From: Cypionkella psychrotolerans
GTDB lineage: Bacteria > Pseudomonadota > Alphaproteobacteria > Rhodobacterales > Rhodobacteraceae
DNA length: 64,000 nucleotides
Reading direction: 5' to 3'
NCBI RefSeq assembly: GCF_001294535.1
Contig: NZ_LGIC01000061.1
Span: 62,001-126,000, forward strand
Made by a program: the position numbers and the translations under genes. The notes beneath the pieces are model-generated. The model was not told the origin of the DNA. It searched no databases and saw only the letters and a program-made list of their open reading frames with translations. How positions within the stretch are numbered: the stretch's first letter is position 1; the number at the start of each line of letters is the position of its first letter. Below are positions 28,052-36,400 of this stretch, piece after piece.

Positions 28052-28660
28052 CTAAAGCGGCAGCCGTTTGAACACCGTCTTCAGCATCAGATAAAAATCA
28101 AACCGCAGATTGCGCCGCCGCTGGTAGATCAAATCCAGCTTGGCCTTGCGCGGCACACACGCCCGCGCATAGACGGCGTCGGTTTCCGCCGCCGTCTTGC
28201 AGCGCGTCAGCAGCAGTTCCTCATGCCGGTGATAGACAATCGTCGCAAGCCCGGTGATACCGGGGCGCGATTTCAGCACCTGCGCGTAAATTTCAGGGAA
28301 GCGTTCCACATATTCCCGCAACGGCGGGCGCGGGCCGACAAAGCTGATATCGCCCTTCAGCACGTTCCAAAGCTGCGGCAATTCATCCAAGCGCGAGCGG
28401 CGGATAAACCGACCGGTCCGGGTGATCCGGCTGGATTTATCGCCGCCCGAAACCCCCATCTCGGCAGGCCGCACCGTCATGCTGCGGAACTTCGCCAGCT
28501 TGAAGCTTTGCGTTGGCGTCTTCATTCGCTCGGCCCAATAGATCACCGGGCGGCCATCCAGGATCAGGATCGCCAGCGCCGTCACCAGCCCCAAAGGCAG
28601 CAAGGGCACTGCCAGCACCAGCACCGCCAGCACATCCAGAAAGCGCTTCATCGGCGTCAT
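28052..28660 (-). CDS. Polyprenyl-phosphate glycosyl-1-phosphate transferase (bacterial sugar transferase)
   Basis: A 202-residue monotopic initiating transferase of the PglC/WcaJ C-terminal type. A membrane-inserting hydrophobic segment near the N-terminus (FLDVLAVLVLAVPLLPLGLVTALAILI) precedes FKLAKFRSMTV, RITRTGRFIRRSRLDELPQLWNVLKGDISFVGPRPP and RPGITGLATI. The Asp-Glu pair in RLDELPQ is catalytic in this family. It places the first sugar phosphate on undecaprenyl phosphate to start polysaccharide or glycan assembly. Its ATG overlaps the epimerase stop by 4 bases. Confidence 0.93.
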   Translation of the reverse strand: MTPMKRFLDVLAVLVLAVPLLPLGLVTALAILILDGRPVIYWAERMKTPTQSFKLAKFRSMTVRPAEMGVSGGDKSSRITRTGRFIRRSRLDELPQLWNVLKGDISFVGPRPPLREYVERFPEIYAQVLKSRPGITGLATIVYHRHEELLLTRCKTAAETDAVYARACVPRKAKLDLIYQRRRNLRFDFYLMLKTVFKRLPL

Positions 28661-29493
28661 TGCGGCCCTCGGGCGGTGTGCCATTCCGCCACCATGACGG
28701 CGGCATCGGATTGATTTTCGGTAAAGTGGTAATGCTGCGCCAGCAGGCTGCAATCAAGCACTATGCGCTGATAGGCAGTTGTCGGGGCGGGCTGATAGTG
28801 CCACTCCGCCCCAGCCGCCTGCGCCAGATCGGCCATCGCCACCGGATTGGGCGCGCCAAGGTTCAGCACGGGCGGCAGGTCTTGCCCCAACATCTGCGCC
28901 AAGACATCCGCCAAGCTGATCGGCCCGATATAGCTGCGCACTGGCCCCGTACCATCTGCGAAAGCGTCAATCTTGGTCGGTTGACCGGGCTGTATCCCCG
29001 CCAGCAAAGCATCTGCCCCCGCCACATTGCCAATGCGCAAAGCCGTGATCGCCAGCCCGCGCGCGCGCCAGCGCTCCGCCACCGCCTCAGCCTCCAGCTT
29101 GGCGCGGCCATAACCGTTCACCGGATGGGTCGGCGTATCTTCACGGCAGGCCTGCCCCCGACTCACCCCATAAACCGCCGAGGACGAGGCCAGCAAAACC
29201 TGCCCGATCCCTGCCTGCACCGCCGCCGCACAGCAAGCCTCGGCGAGTTGCGCATTCAACCCCAACTCGCCGCGCACCGCCCCCGCCAGCACGATCATCG
29301 CCCGAAACCGCTCCGGCTCGAGCGAAGCACCTGAAAGCGGATGCCACTCCACCTGTGGCAAATCCCCCGCGATGCCAACCCCGCGATGCTGCAAGGTCGG
29401 AGCCAGACCGCCCAGCGCCCAAGCCCGCGTGATAAGCCGTCCCACCCGCCCGCTTGCGCCCACGACCAGCGTTTGATTGATCTCGTTCAACAT
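28657..29493 (-). CDS. NAD-dependent epimerase/dehydratase family protein
   Basis: The 278-residue extended short-chain dehydrogenase begins with the NAD motif LVVGASGRVGRLI. VLLASSSAVYGVSRG and GYGRAKLEAEAV give the Ser/Tyr-x3-Lys catalytic set, here GYGRAK, with Tyr and Lys in place. It should modify a nucleotide sugar or a lipid-linked sugar used by the sugar transferase to which it is coupled by a 4-base overlap. The ATG at 29493 is chosen because the NAD motif starts shortly after it; the longer frame upstream has atypical composition and crosses repeats. Confidence 0.83.
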   Translation of the reverse strand: MLNEINQTLVVGASGRVGRLITRAWALGGLAPTLQHRGVGIAGDLPQVEWHPLSGASLEPERFRAMIVLAGAVRGELGLNAQLAEACCAAAVQAGIGQVLLASSSAVYGVSRGQACREDTPTHPVNGYGRAKLEAEAVAERWRARGLAITALRIGNVAGADALLAGIQPGQPTKIDAFADGTGPVRSYIGPISLADVLAQMLGQDLPPVLNLGAPNPVAMADLAQAAGAEWHYQPAPTTAYQRIVLDCSLLAQHYHFTENQSDAAVMVAEWHTARGPQ

Positions 29494-29561
29494 GCCGCCC
29501 GTTATAAAGGATTTGCCCCGTTGAGCTAGAGTTCTGAGACAATGTGACGATGGATAGGGCA

Positions 29562-29607
29562 GATGCCTCCGGCGGGGATATTTAAGCGCAGAGGATGACC
29601 AAGAAGA
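29562..29607 (+). repeat. Dispersed intergenic repeat, CCTCCGGCGGGGATATTT type
   Basis: The segment reads GATGCCTCCGGCGGGGATA followed by TTTAAGCGCAGAGGATGACC. Sequences of this kind are common between genes of Rhodobacteraceae in my memory. A related GGGATATTTAGACCAA element lies at 51403-51450. Confidence 0.5.
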
Positions 29608-29616
29608 AAGGGGGCG

Positions 29617-29670
29617 CAACCGTAAACAATTCGTAAACGCCACTCCCCTAACCCTTTGATTTCTATAAAA
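29617..29670 (-). repeat. Copy D of a GGGTT...GGCGTT intergenic repeat with TTWA-N7-TTWA
   Basis: Read on the minus strand it runs ATCAAAGGGTTAGGGG, AGTGGCGTTTACGAATTG, TTTACGG, matching the copies after dinB (31018-31065) and aroC (47000-47050) and before the methyltransferase remnant (44669-44714). It lies between dinB and the divergent epimerase gene. A TTTA-N7-TTTA core resembles a degenerate CtrA site. Confidence 0.5.
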
Positions 29671-29725
29671 CGCCGCAATGCGCCACGCGTGGACAACCCC
29701 GCCCCCGATCTGGCATAATCCGACC

Positions 29726-30979
29726 ATGCCCACCCTGTGCCGCGACTGCCTCACCCAATTTGACGCCGGAGCCCGCTGCCCCAAGTGCCGCTCTCCCCGT
29801 CTGCTTGCCCATCCCGAGTTGAACCAGCTTTCGATCGCCCATATGGATTGCGACGCCTTCTACGCTAGCGTCGAGAAACGCGACAATCCAGACCTCCGCG
29901 ACAAAGCCGTGATCGTCGGCGGCGGCACCCGGGGGGTCGTCTCCACCTGCTGCTACCTCGCCCGCATCCATGGGGTGAGGTCTGCGATGCCAATGTTTCA
30001 GGCGCTGAAACTCTGCCCCGAAGCGGTCGTGGTCAAACCTCGGATGTCGGTCTACGTCGACGCCTCCCGCGCCATCCGGGCAATGATGGAGGCGCTGACC
30101 CCGGCGATCGAACCGTTGTCCCTCGACGAAGCTTTCCTCGATCTGACCGGCACAGAACGCCTGCACCGCGCACCCCCTGCGGTGGTTCTGGCAAGGCTGA
30201 TCAAGCGGATGGAGGATGAATTGGGTCTGTCAGGTTCTATCGGCCTGTCACACAACAAGTTCCTCGCCAAAATCGCGTCAGACCTCGACAAACCGCGCGG
30301 CTTTTCCATCATTGGACGCGCCGAGACAGAGGCCTTCCTGCGCCCCAAACCAGTTCGCATCATCTGGGGCGTCGGCACCGCCGCGCAGGCCTCGTTGGAA
30401 AAGGCTGGTATCCGCACCATCAATGACCTGCTGCGCTGGGACCGCACCGACCTTGTCGCCCGCTTTGGCAGCATGGGGGACAGGCTGTGGCATTTGGCCC
30501 GAGGTATGGACACCCGCCGCGTCAATCGTAATGAAAAGCTGAAGTCGATCAGCAAGGAAACCACCTTCTTCGAGGATACCTCTGATCCCGATCTGCTGGA
30601 TGGGCATCTCTGGCGGCTGGCCGAGCAAGTCGCAGACCGCGCCAAGGCCAAGGCGCTTTCGGGCAAGACCGTTACCTTGAAACTGAAGCGCTCCGATTTC
30701 CAACTGATCAGCCGCCGCCACTCGTTGACCGACCCCACCCAACTGAGCGACCGCATCTACCGCGCCGCCCGCGCTTTGTTCGACCAGACCGACCGCAAAG
30801 GCCCATACCGGCTGATCGGCGTTGGCATCAGCGATCTGGCCCCCGAGGCGCAAGCCGATCTCTCTGCTGATCTTCTGGACCCCAGCGCAGGCAAGCGCGC
30901 CGCAGCCGAGCGTGCCACCGACGCCATCCGCGCACGGTTTGGCCGTGAGGCGATTATCAAGGGGCGGGCGTTGCGATAG
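29726..30979 (+). CDS. dinB: DNA polymerase IV (Y family) with N-terminal zinc ribbon
   Basis: The 417-residue translesion polymerase has IAHMDCDAFYASVEKRDNPDLRDKAVIVGG (first catalytic Asp), MSVYVDASRAI and EPLSLDEAFLDLTG (catalytic Asp-Glu), IGLSHNKFLAKIASDLDKPRG, and a little-finger domain to the end. In front of the polymerase, residues 5-21 form C-R-D-C...C-P-K-C, a small zinc-ribbon-like element (Cys5, 8, 18, 21) absent from E. coli DinB. The start is the ATG just before that motif, with TGGCATAATC about 15 bases upstream as a possible -10 region. No GTTC-N7-GTTC LexA box is visible upstream. Confidence 0.93.
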   Translation: MPTLCRDCLTQFDAGARCPKCRSPRLLAHPELNQLSIAHMDCDAFYASVEKRDNPDLRDKAVIVGGGTRGVVSTCCYLARIHGVRSAMPMFQALKLCPEAVVVKPRMSVYVDASRAIRAMMEALTPAIEPLSLDEAFLDLTGTERLHRAPPAVVLARLIKRMEDELGLSGSIGLSHNKFLAKIASDLDKPRGFSIIGRAETEAFLRPKPVRIIWGVGTAAQASLEKAGIRTINDLLRWDRTDLVARFGSMGDRLWHLARGMDTRRVNRNEKLKSISKETTFFEDTSDPDLLDGHLWRLAEQVADRAKAKALSGKTVTLKLKRSDFQLISRRHSLTDPTQLSDRIYRAARALFDQTDRKGPYRLIGVGISDLAPEAQADLSADLLDPSAGKRAAAERATDAIRARFGREAIIKGRALR

Positions 30980-30986
30980 AAGGGAT

Positions 30987-31009
30987 GGCCCCAACCCGGG
31001 ACCTTTTTT
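30987..31009 (+). terminator. Intrinsic terminator after dinB
   Basis: GGCCCC-AACCC-GGGACC followed by six T residues. The stem has one mismatch. The same module, better paired, follows aroC. Confidence 0.65.
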
Positions 31010-31017
31010 ATATGTTT

Positions 31018-31065
31018 TTAATCAATGGGTTGTGGTGGTGGCGTTAGGAGTTTGTTAAGGTTTGA
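31018..31065 (+). repeat. Copy A of the GGGTT...GGCGTT intergenic repeat
   Basis: The segment ATCAATGGGTTGTGGTGG, TGGCGTTAGGAGTTTG, TTAAGG immediately follows the dinB terminator and closely resembles the sequence after the aroC terminator. The core is TTAG-N7-TTAA. The remaining bases up to 31162 hold nothing I recognise. Confidence 0.5.
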
Positions 31066-31162
31066 TCGGTAGCGAGATAGTGCGCATGGCATATCAAGAA
31101 CCCTATAGTAAAAACTGTCGATTAGACTGCTAGCGGGAGGCTACCCGTCAACTCAACAACCG

Positions 31163-32020
31163 CTATTCCGCCGCAAGCGGCAGTTGCTCGCGGCCAATGC
31201 TGACGATCTCGGCGATCACCCCGGCCATCAGTGCGCGGAAATCCTCAAAGCCTTCGTGTGGCGTGATGGTGGCTTCATCCATATAAAGCCCGCGATCAAT
31301 TTCCACCTGTATCACATGACGACGGGCCGAGGGCCGACCGTAGCTTTGCGCGATAAACGCCCCCGCGAAGGGGGTGTTGCGCGCCACCCGCAGGCCCACG
31401 CGCTGAAACGCCGCCTCAACAGCATCCATCACATGTCGCCCGGCAGCCGCCCCAAAGCGATCGCCCAGCACGACATCAGGCTTAGGCTGACCGGGGCGAC
31501 CGTGGCCGTCAATCGCCTCATGTGGCATTGAATGGCAGTCGATCAGCATCGCCTCGCCAAAGGACCGATGGGTTTCCTCGAGCAGCTGCCGCAGCGCGCG
31601 GTGGTAGGGGTGCCAGACTTCGGCGATCCGCGCTTCGGCTTCGGCCAGACCCAGCTTACCGCGATAGATCAGCCGCCCACCGGACACCACGCGGGGAATC
31701 ACCCCCAGCCCAGAGGAGATGCGCGGATTGTGCGGCACCCGCGCAATACCTTCGATCACGGCAGGATCAAACTCGTCCGGGGCACGGTTCAGATCGAGAT
31801 AGGCGCGCGGCACATCGGTGATCAGCAAGGGCGCACCATGCAGCGGAGCACTGCCAAATACTTGATCGACAAAGGCATCTTCCGAAGACCGGATCGCATC
31901 GCTGGACAGAATCGTCTGCGCCAGAAACGCTGCCGAATAGGACCGCCCACTGTGCGGCGAGGCAAACACCACCGCCGTATCCTGCCGTTCGGGTCGATGA
32001 ATACGGTAGACCTGCGACAC
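31163..32020 (-). CDS. N-formylglutamate amidohydrolase family protein
   Basis: This 285-residue protein carries the family motifs VVFASPHSGRSYS, SSEDAFVDQVF, LLITDVPRAYLDLNRAPDEFDP, PRVVSGGRLIYRG and MLIDCHSMPHEA, with metal ligands expected in SPHSG, EDAF and DCHSMP. Family members hydrolyse N-formyl-L-glutamate in histidine breakdown, or related N-formyl/N-acyl amino acids. No hut genes are nearby, so the physiological substrate is open. Its 3' end faces dinB across 184 bases. Confidence 0.87.
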   Translation of the reverse strand: MSQVYRIHRPERQDTAVVFASPHSGRSYSAAFLAQTILSSDAIRSSEDAFVDQVFGSAPLHGAPLLITDVPRAYLDLNRAPDEFDPAVIEGIARVPHNPRISSGLGVIPRVVSGGRLIYRGKLGLAEAEARIAEVWHPYHRALRQLLEETHRSFGEAMLIDCHSMPHEAIDGHGRPGQPKPDVVLGDRFGAAAGRHVMDAVEAAFQRVGLRVARNTPFAGAFIAQSYGRPSARRHVIQVEIDRGLYMDEATITPHEGFEDFRALMAGVIAEIVSIGREQLPLAAE

Positions 32021-32202
32021 GCCACACTCCTGTTACTTTGTGATATAACTGCAAAATATCCTTTACCGATACCCCCCTTTACCCCCTTGAACCGCGCTGC
32101 GACTCTGTTTATAGCCCAGCCATCCGACGCGGTTTCGCCCGCGTCCTTTTGTTTGGGCCTTACGGCTTGGATGAATAGATTGGGCGGGAACGTCAGGCTT
32201 GT

Positions 32203-32277
32203 GGGCGGTTAGCTCAGCGGTAGAGCACTACGTTGACATCGTAGTGGCCACTGGTTCGATCCCAGTACCGCCCACCA
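32203..32277 (+). tRNA. tRNA-Val (GAC anticodon)
   Basis: A complete 75-base cloverleaf with encoded CCA. The acceptor stem is GGGCGGT/ACCGCCC, the D arm GCTCAGCGGTAGAGC, and the anticodon stem-loop CTACG-TTGACAT-CGTAG with anticodon GAC. The T arm is CTGG-TTCGATC-CCAG. It stands alone just upstream of rpmJ. Confidence 0.97.
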
Positions 32278-32353
32278 TTTCGCCGCTCCCGGCAACGGGG
32301 GCAACGCTTTTCAACTGGCGCGAAGACGCGCCGCGAACAAGGGAGATGCTACG

Positions 32354-32479
32354 ATGAAAGTTGCAAACTCGCTGCGCTCGCTGAAAAATCGTCATCGCGA
32401 TTGCCAGGTCGTGCGCCGTAAAGGCCGCGTCTATGTGATCAACAAGACGCAAAAGCGCTACAAGGCCCGTCAGGGTTGA
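32354..32479 (+). CDS. rpmJ: 50S ribosomal protein L36
   Basis: A 41-residue protein beginning [18 protein letters not shown] and ending [10 protein letters not shown]. It is the alphaproteobacterial L36 of the zinc-free (C-minus) type: only one cysteine of the CxxC...CxxxH ribbon remains. It binds 23S rRNA in the large subunit. GGGAGATGC lies just before the ATG. A strong terminator follows 24 bases after the stop. Confidence 0.95.
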   Translation: MKVANSLRSLKNRHRDCQVVRRKGRVYVINKTQKRYKARQG

Positions 32480-32502
32480 TCGCGCGCAGCAGCACCGAAT
32501 AG

Positions 32503-32532
32503 GCCGCCGAGAGCAATCTCTGGCGGCTTTTT
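32503..32532 (+). terminator. Intrinsic terminator of rpmJ
   Basis: GCCGCCGAGA-GCAA-TCTC(T)GGCGGC followed by TTTTT: a ten-pair stem with one bulge and a U-run. Confidence 0.9.
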
Positions 32533-32660
32533 CATTGGTGCTGGTTGGGTTGCGTCGGGTTGGCTATGGATGCGTCTGTCTAATGCCAGATCAGAAAGAT
32601 TCGATTGTGGTGATGCGCGTTGCCGCTTAGGCGAGCTGAGTTCATTTTTGGAGCCCCACG

Positions 32661-33278
32661 ATGCACCCGAATCCCGCCTTCCGCTCCACCCCACTGGAAG
32701 ACAACCTCGCCTTCGCCCGCGCGCGCGGCTTTGGGGTTTTGTCGGTGAACGGGGCCGATGGCCCTTTGGCCGCGCATGTGCCGTTTTTGCTATCACCCGA
32801 TGCCAGCTTTGCCGAATTGCATCTGGCACGCTCAAACCCGATTGCGCGCGCCTGCACGGCAGGTCTGCCTGCGCTGATCGCCATCAGCGGCCCTGATGCC
32901 TATATCTCGCCCGATTGGTACAACATGAGCGATCAAGTGCCGACGTGGAACTATATCGCGGTGCATCTGCGGGGGGTGCTATCGCCGCTGCCCGAGGCGG
33001 CATTGCAGCCGCATGTTGATGCTTTGTCCGCCGAGCATGAAAACCACCTGCTGCCGAAGCTGCCGTGGCAGTCGGACAAAATGTCGGAAGGCGCGCTGCC
33101 CCGGATGTTGCGGATGATCCTGCCGTTTCGGTTTGATGTGATCTCGGTCGATGGCACCTGGAAGCTGAACCAGAACAAAACGCCCGAGGTGCGGGCAAGT
33201 GCTGCAAGTCATCTGGCGCAGCGGGCCGATACGGGATCGCAGGAGATCGCCGCATTGATACGCCGCGATTTGGGCTGA
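32661..33278 (+). CDS. PaiB-like FMN-binding family protein
   Basis: A 205-residue split-barrel protein of the FMN-binding negative transcriptional regulator (PaiB) family. Diagnostic stretches are MHPNPAFRSTPLEDNLAFARARGFGVLSVNG, LHLARSNPIAR, AISGPDAYISPDWYNMSDQVPTWNYIAVHLRG and KLNQNKTPEVR. It has no HTH, so despite the family name a flavin- or haem-related redox or detoxifying role is as likely as regulation. The gene stands alone between rpmJ and the caspase-like gene, and ends just before a long inverted repeat. Confidence 0.88.
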   Translation: MHPNPAFRSTPLEDNLAFARARGFGVLSVNGADGPLAAHVPFLLSPDASFAELHLARSNPIARACTAGLPALIAISGPDAYISPDWYNMSDQVPTWNYIAVHLRGVLSPLPEAALQPHVDALSAEHENHLLPKLPWQSDKMSEGALPRMLRMILPFRFDVISVDGTWKLNQNKTPEVRASAASHLAQRADTGSQEIAALIRRDLG

Positions 33279-33302
33279 CACTGCCTCGTCCACAGATACC
33301 AC

Positions 33303-33378
33303 GCCGCCCCGGACTTGATCCGGGGCCTCGATTCTATAGGCGCAACCCATGAGGCCCCGGATCAAGTTCGGGGCGGCG
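33303..33378. repeat. Long inverted repeat between convergent genes
   Basis: Two arms of about 26 bases (CCGCCCCGGACTTGATCC...GGGGCCTC and its reverse complement with one mismatch) flank a 21-base loop. The motif CCCCGGATCAAGTCCGGGG is a common dispersed alphaproteobacterial element in my memory. It could terminate transcription from both sides. Confidence 0.75.
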
Positions 33379-33425
33379 GAGATTGGGACAGAGTGTCGCC
33401 CCTCCAATGCCAAGGGCGTTGACAC

Positions 33426-36400
33426 CTACTGCAAAGGTATCAACGCCCCACTCGCCACCCAACCCAGCGCCGTGCCATCCTTGGCAATCCGCGCAAAGCC
33501 GTCTTTTTCCTCGATCTTGTAGACGCCATAAAACACCCCCGCCGGAATCTCTTGCAGTGCTGCCCCACCGGGGGTGTCTAGCACCTTCGTGCCGCCCGCC
33601 ACCACATGCGTCAGCGTCGCAGGGAAGCTTTCAGCACGGGCATCCAGCACGGAAACCATTGACCCCAAAGCGAAATCTGATCCCTTGATCGACATTTGCG
33701 GCACTTGGCGCAGCCCGAAAGCGGCGAAGGAAACCTCGGGCACTGTCACGTCCAGAAAGTTGGCGAGCTCCGTCACTTCGATAGTGGAATTGCCATTGCT
33801 ATCCGCTCGCCCCATCGCATTCAGCATCGCCCAAGTCATCACGCCATGACCCTGATAACCCTCCAGAGCGGGGGCATCGTCGGTCGAGGCCGATAGGATC
33901 GTGCGCCCCATCGCCCGTGTCAGCCGCTCCACCGCCGCCGATTGCGCCATCGCGGCATCGACAGACCGCGTCCCCGTCAGGCTGCCACTTTCGCAAGTGT
34001 CGTAGATCATAACCGATTTTTTCGCCTTCACCCGAGCCGCCCATTCCTGCCAACGGTCTTGGTCAATCCCCTTGGTGCGGATCGGATCATCGCCTTCAAA
34101 GCGGAAATCCTGCGGGATGAAGTAGTATTTGCCCTCAACCGTCTTGCCATGCCCTGCGAGGAAGAACAGGAACACATCCTGCGATTTCGCCTGTTTGCCC
34201 ATTTCGGTGAAGGCCGCGTCCAGTTTGGCCTCGGTCACGTCGCGATCCAGCAGGGTCACGACATTCACCGTTTTGAACAGCCCAGCACCAGATTTTTTCA
34301 TCGCATCTCCAAAAGCTTGCGCATCGGCGGCGGCATATTTCAACTGCAAGCGGCCATCTGCGTAATCATTCACCCCCACCGCCAGAACGTGCAAGGCGGG
34401 CGGTTCCGAACTGGCCACACCATCCCACGTCACCGTCATTTGACGCGGCGGTGAGGCCACAAGACCAGCGGCATTATAGGCAACGACCTCGATGATATTC
34501 TCACCCGGATCCAGCGCGACGCGAGCCTTCGCGGTGGGCAGGTCTTCATCCAACGCCACCGGCGCGCGGGTCGGCTGCACCTCAACCGTCATGCCGTTCA
34601 GCCGCCATTCGATGCGCCCAATACCGCCGCCTTCATCTTGCAACTCGATCTCAACCTCAAAGTCAGGCTCCGACGACTTCGCTGTTGGCAGCTTGAATCG
34701 AGTGATCGGCGCGGGGCCGGACCCTAGCACACGCGCAAGGTCCAACTCGGCCGCAGCCTTGGCGACCAGCCCCTCCGGGTCGCCCGCCAGCTTTGCCGCC
34801 ACCAGATCGGGGCGGTACAAAGCCTGATAGACCTGATCCACCGAGAACGCCCGCAAGCCATTCGACACCGACACCAGCTGCGCGCCATTCAGGGATGCCG
34901 CAAAGAACCCCTCGGGCGTCAGCATCAGCCATTCGCCATCCGGCGTTGCCAGAAACTCCGCCAGCAGCGCCCCGGTTTTCAGATCATAGGCATGGTGAAT
35001 GCCCACCGGGTCCAGCACCACCCCAACCCGCCCGCCCAGCAACGCCGCACGCTGGCCTTCCACGTTCAAATCGCGAAACTGCGCGTTCAACGCATCACTG
35101 TAAGGCAACGAGGGGTCGTAATCCATGTCGGCCAGAACCGTGTTGATCTCATCTTGACTTAGCGGGATCTGCGCAAGCGTTTTCATATCAAACGCCGCCG
35201 CCATGCCTTCCTCAAGACCCGAGTACAGGTAGAACCGATCTCCAGCAGGCTCGATCTGTTCCTCTACCCCAAAGCCTGCGCCTGTCATCGGCACCCGCGC
35301 CTCTAACTGGGCTTGCGCCAGGTTCCAGACCCAGACGGTGCCCGCGCCATCAGAGGTGAAAAAGCGGTCGCCTTCCAGCAAGGCGGTGCCGTCTTGGGCA
35401 TTGGCCAAGGGTGTGGCGAAGGTGGCTTGTTTGGTGAGCGTAGCAGGATCAACCGTCAGAATATCGGTGCCCTGCGAGCCGATCAGCACCAAGCCGCCAT
35501 CCGGGCCAAAGCTGATCCGGTCCAGCGCAGACATCGCGCGCGGCATCCCCTTGGCTTGCGCATCGGCGGCGTTATCCAGAGTCACCTCTGCAATCAGGCT
35601 GCCATCGGCAAGGTTCAGACTGGCGAGATAGGCGACGTAGGGATCGTCTTGCGTGCTGGAATAGGCAAGGGTTTTGCCATCCGGCGCGATATCCAGCGTC
35701 ATCAGCCGATAAACACTCGCAGGCAGATCAATGCGGCGGCTGCCCGTCTCAGAAATCACATCCAGCCAGTTTTGCGGTTTGTAAAACCCATCCGACTGCT
35801 GCACCAACTGGCTGCCCGCCAGCACCAGGGTGCCGTCTGGCCCAAGCGCCATAGTTGTGATCGCCGTGGTCAGCGGCAGCGCGTTTTCCTGCGCCGGGCC
35901 TTCTGGCACGCGGGCAAGAATCTCGCCACTCAGCGCGCGGCGGACCAGACCGCCTTGTAGGTTGGCGGCATATATCCACGTCGAATCGGTACTGAACCGC
36001 AGCTTTTGCGCTGGCTCTGCCATCGGGGTCATTGCGGCCCCCGTGGTCAGGTTCCACAGCCGGATCACGTTGCCATCGGCCATCGCCAGCATCTTGCCAT
36101 CGGGTGAGATCACCATATCCAGCACCGGGCCTTTGAACGGATGCAGACGGAACACCTCGGCCCCGGTCAGCGCATCCAGCACCGCGATATGGCCCGAGGC
36201 ATAGCCCGCCACGATCAGATTGCTGCCGGGGACCAGCAAAGCCTGCGTTAAATCAGGCTGCTTCACCTTGCGGATCAGACGATGGCTGCGCATGTCCCAC
36301 AACGCCAGTTCCGCGTTAAAGCCATTGGCCAACACCGTCAGCATCACCGTGCCATCCTGCGCGAAACTGATGGAATGTAGCGAGACATCATCTTGTGCCA

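Noticed and set aside
29500-29725. LexA box for dinB
   Set aside because: No GTTC-N7-GTTC or GAAC-N7-GAAC spacing is present; a lone GTTC near 29531 is not enough.
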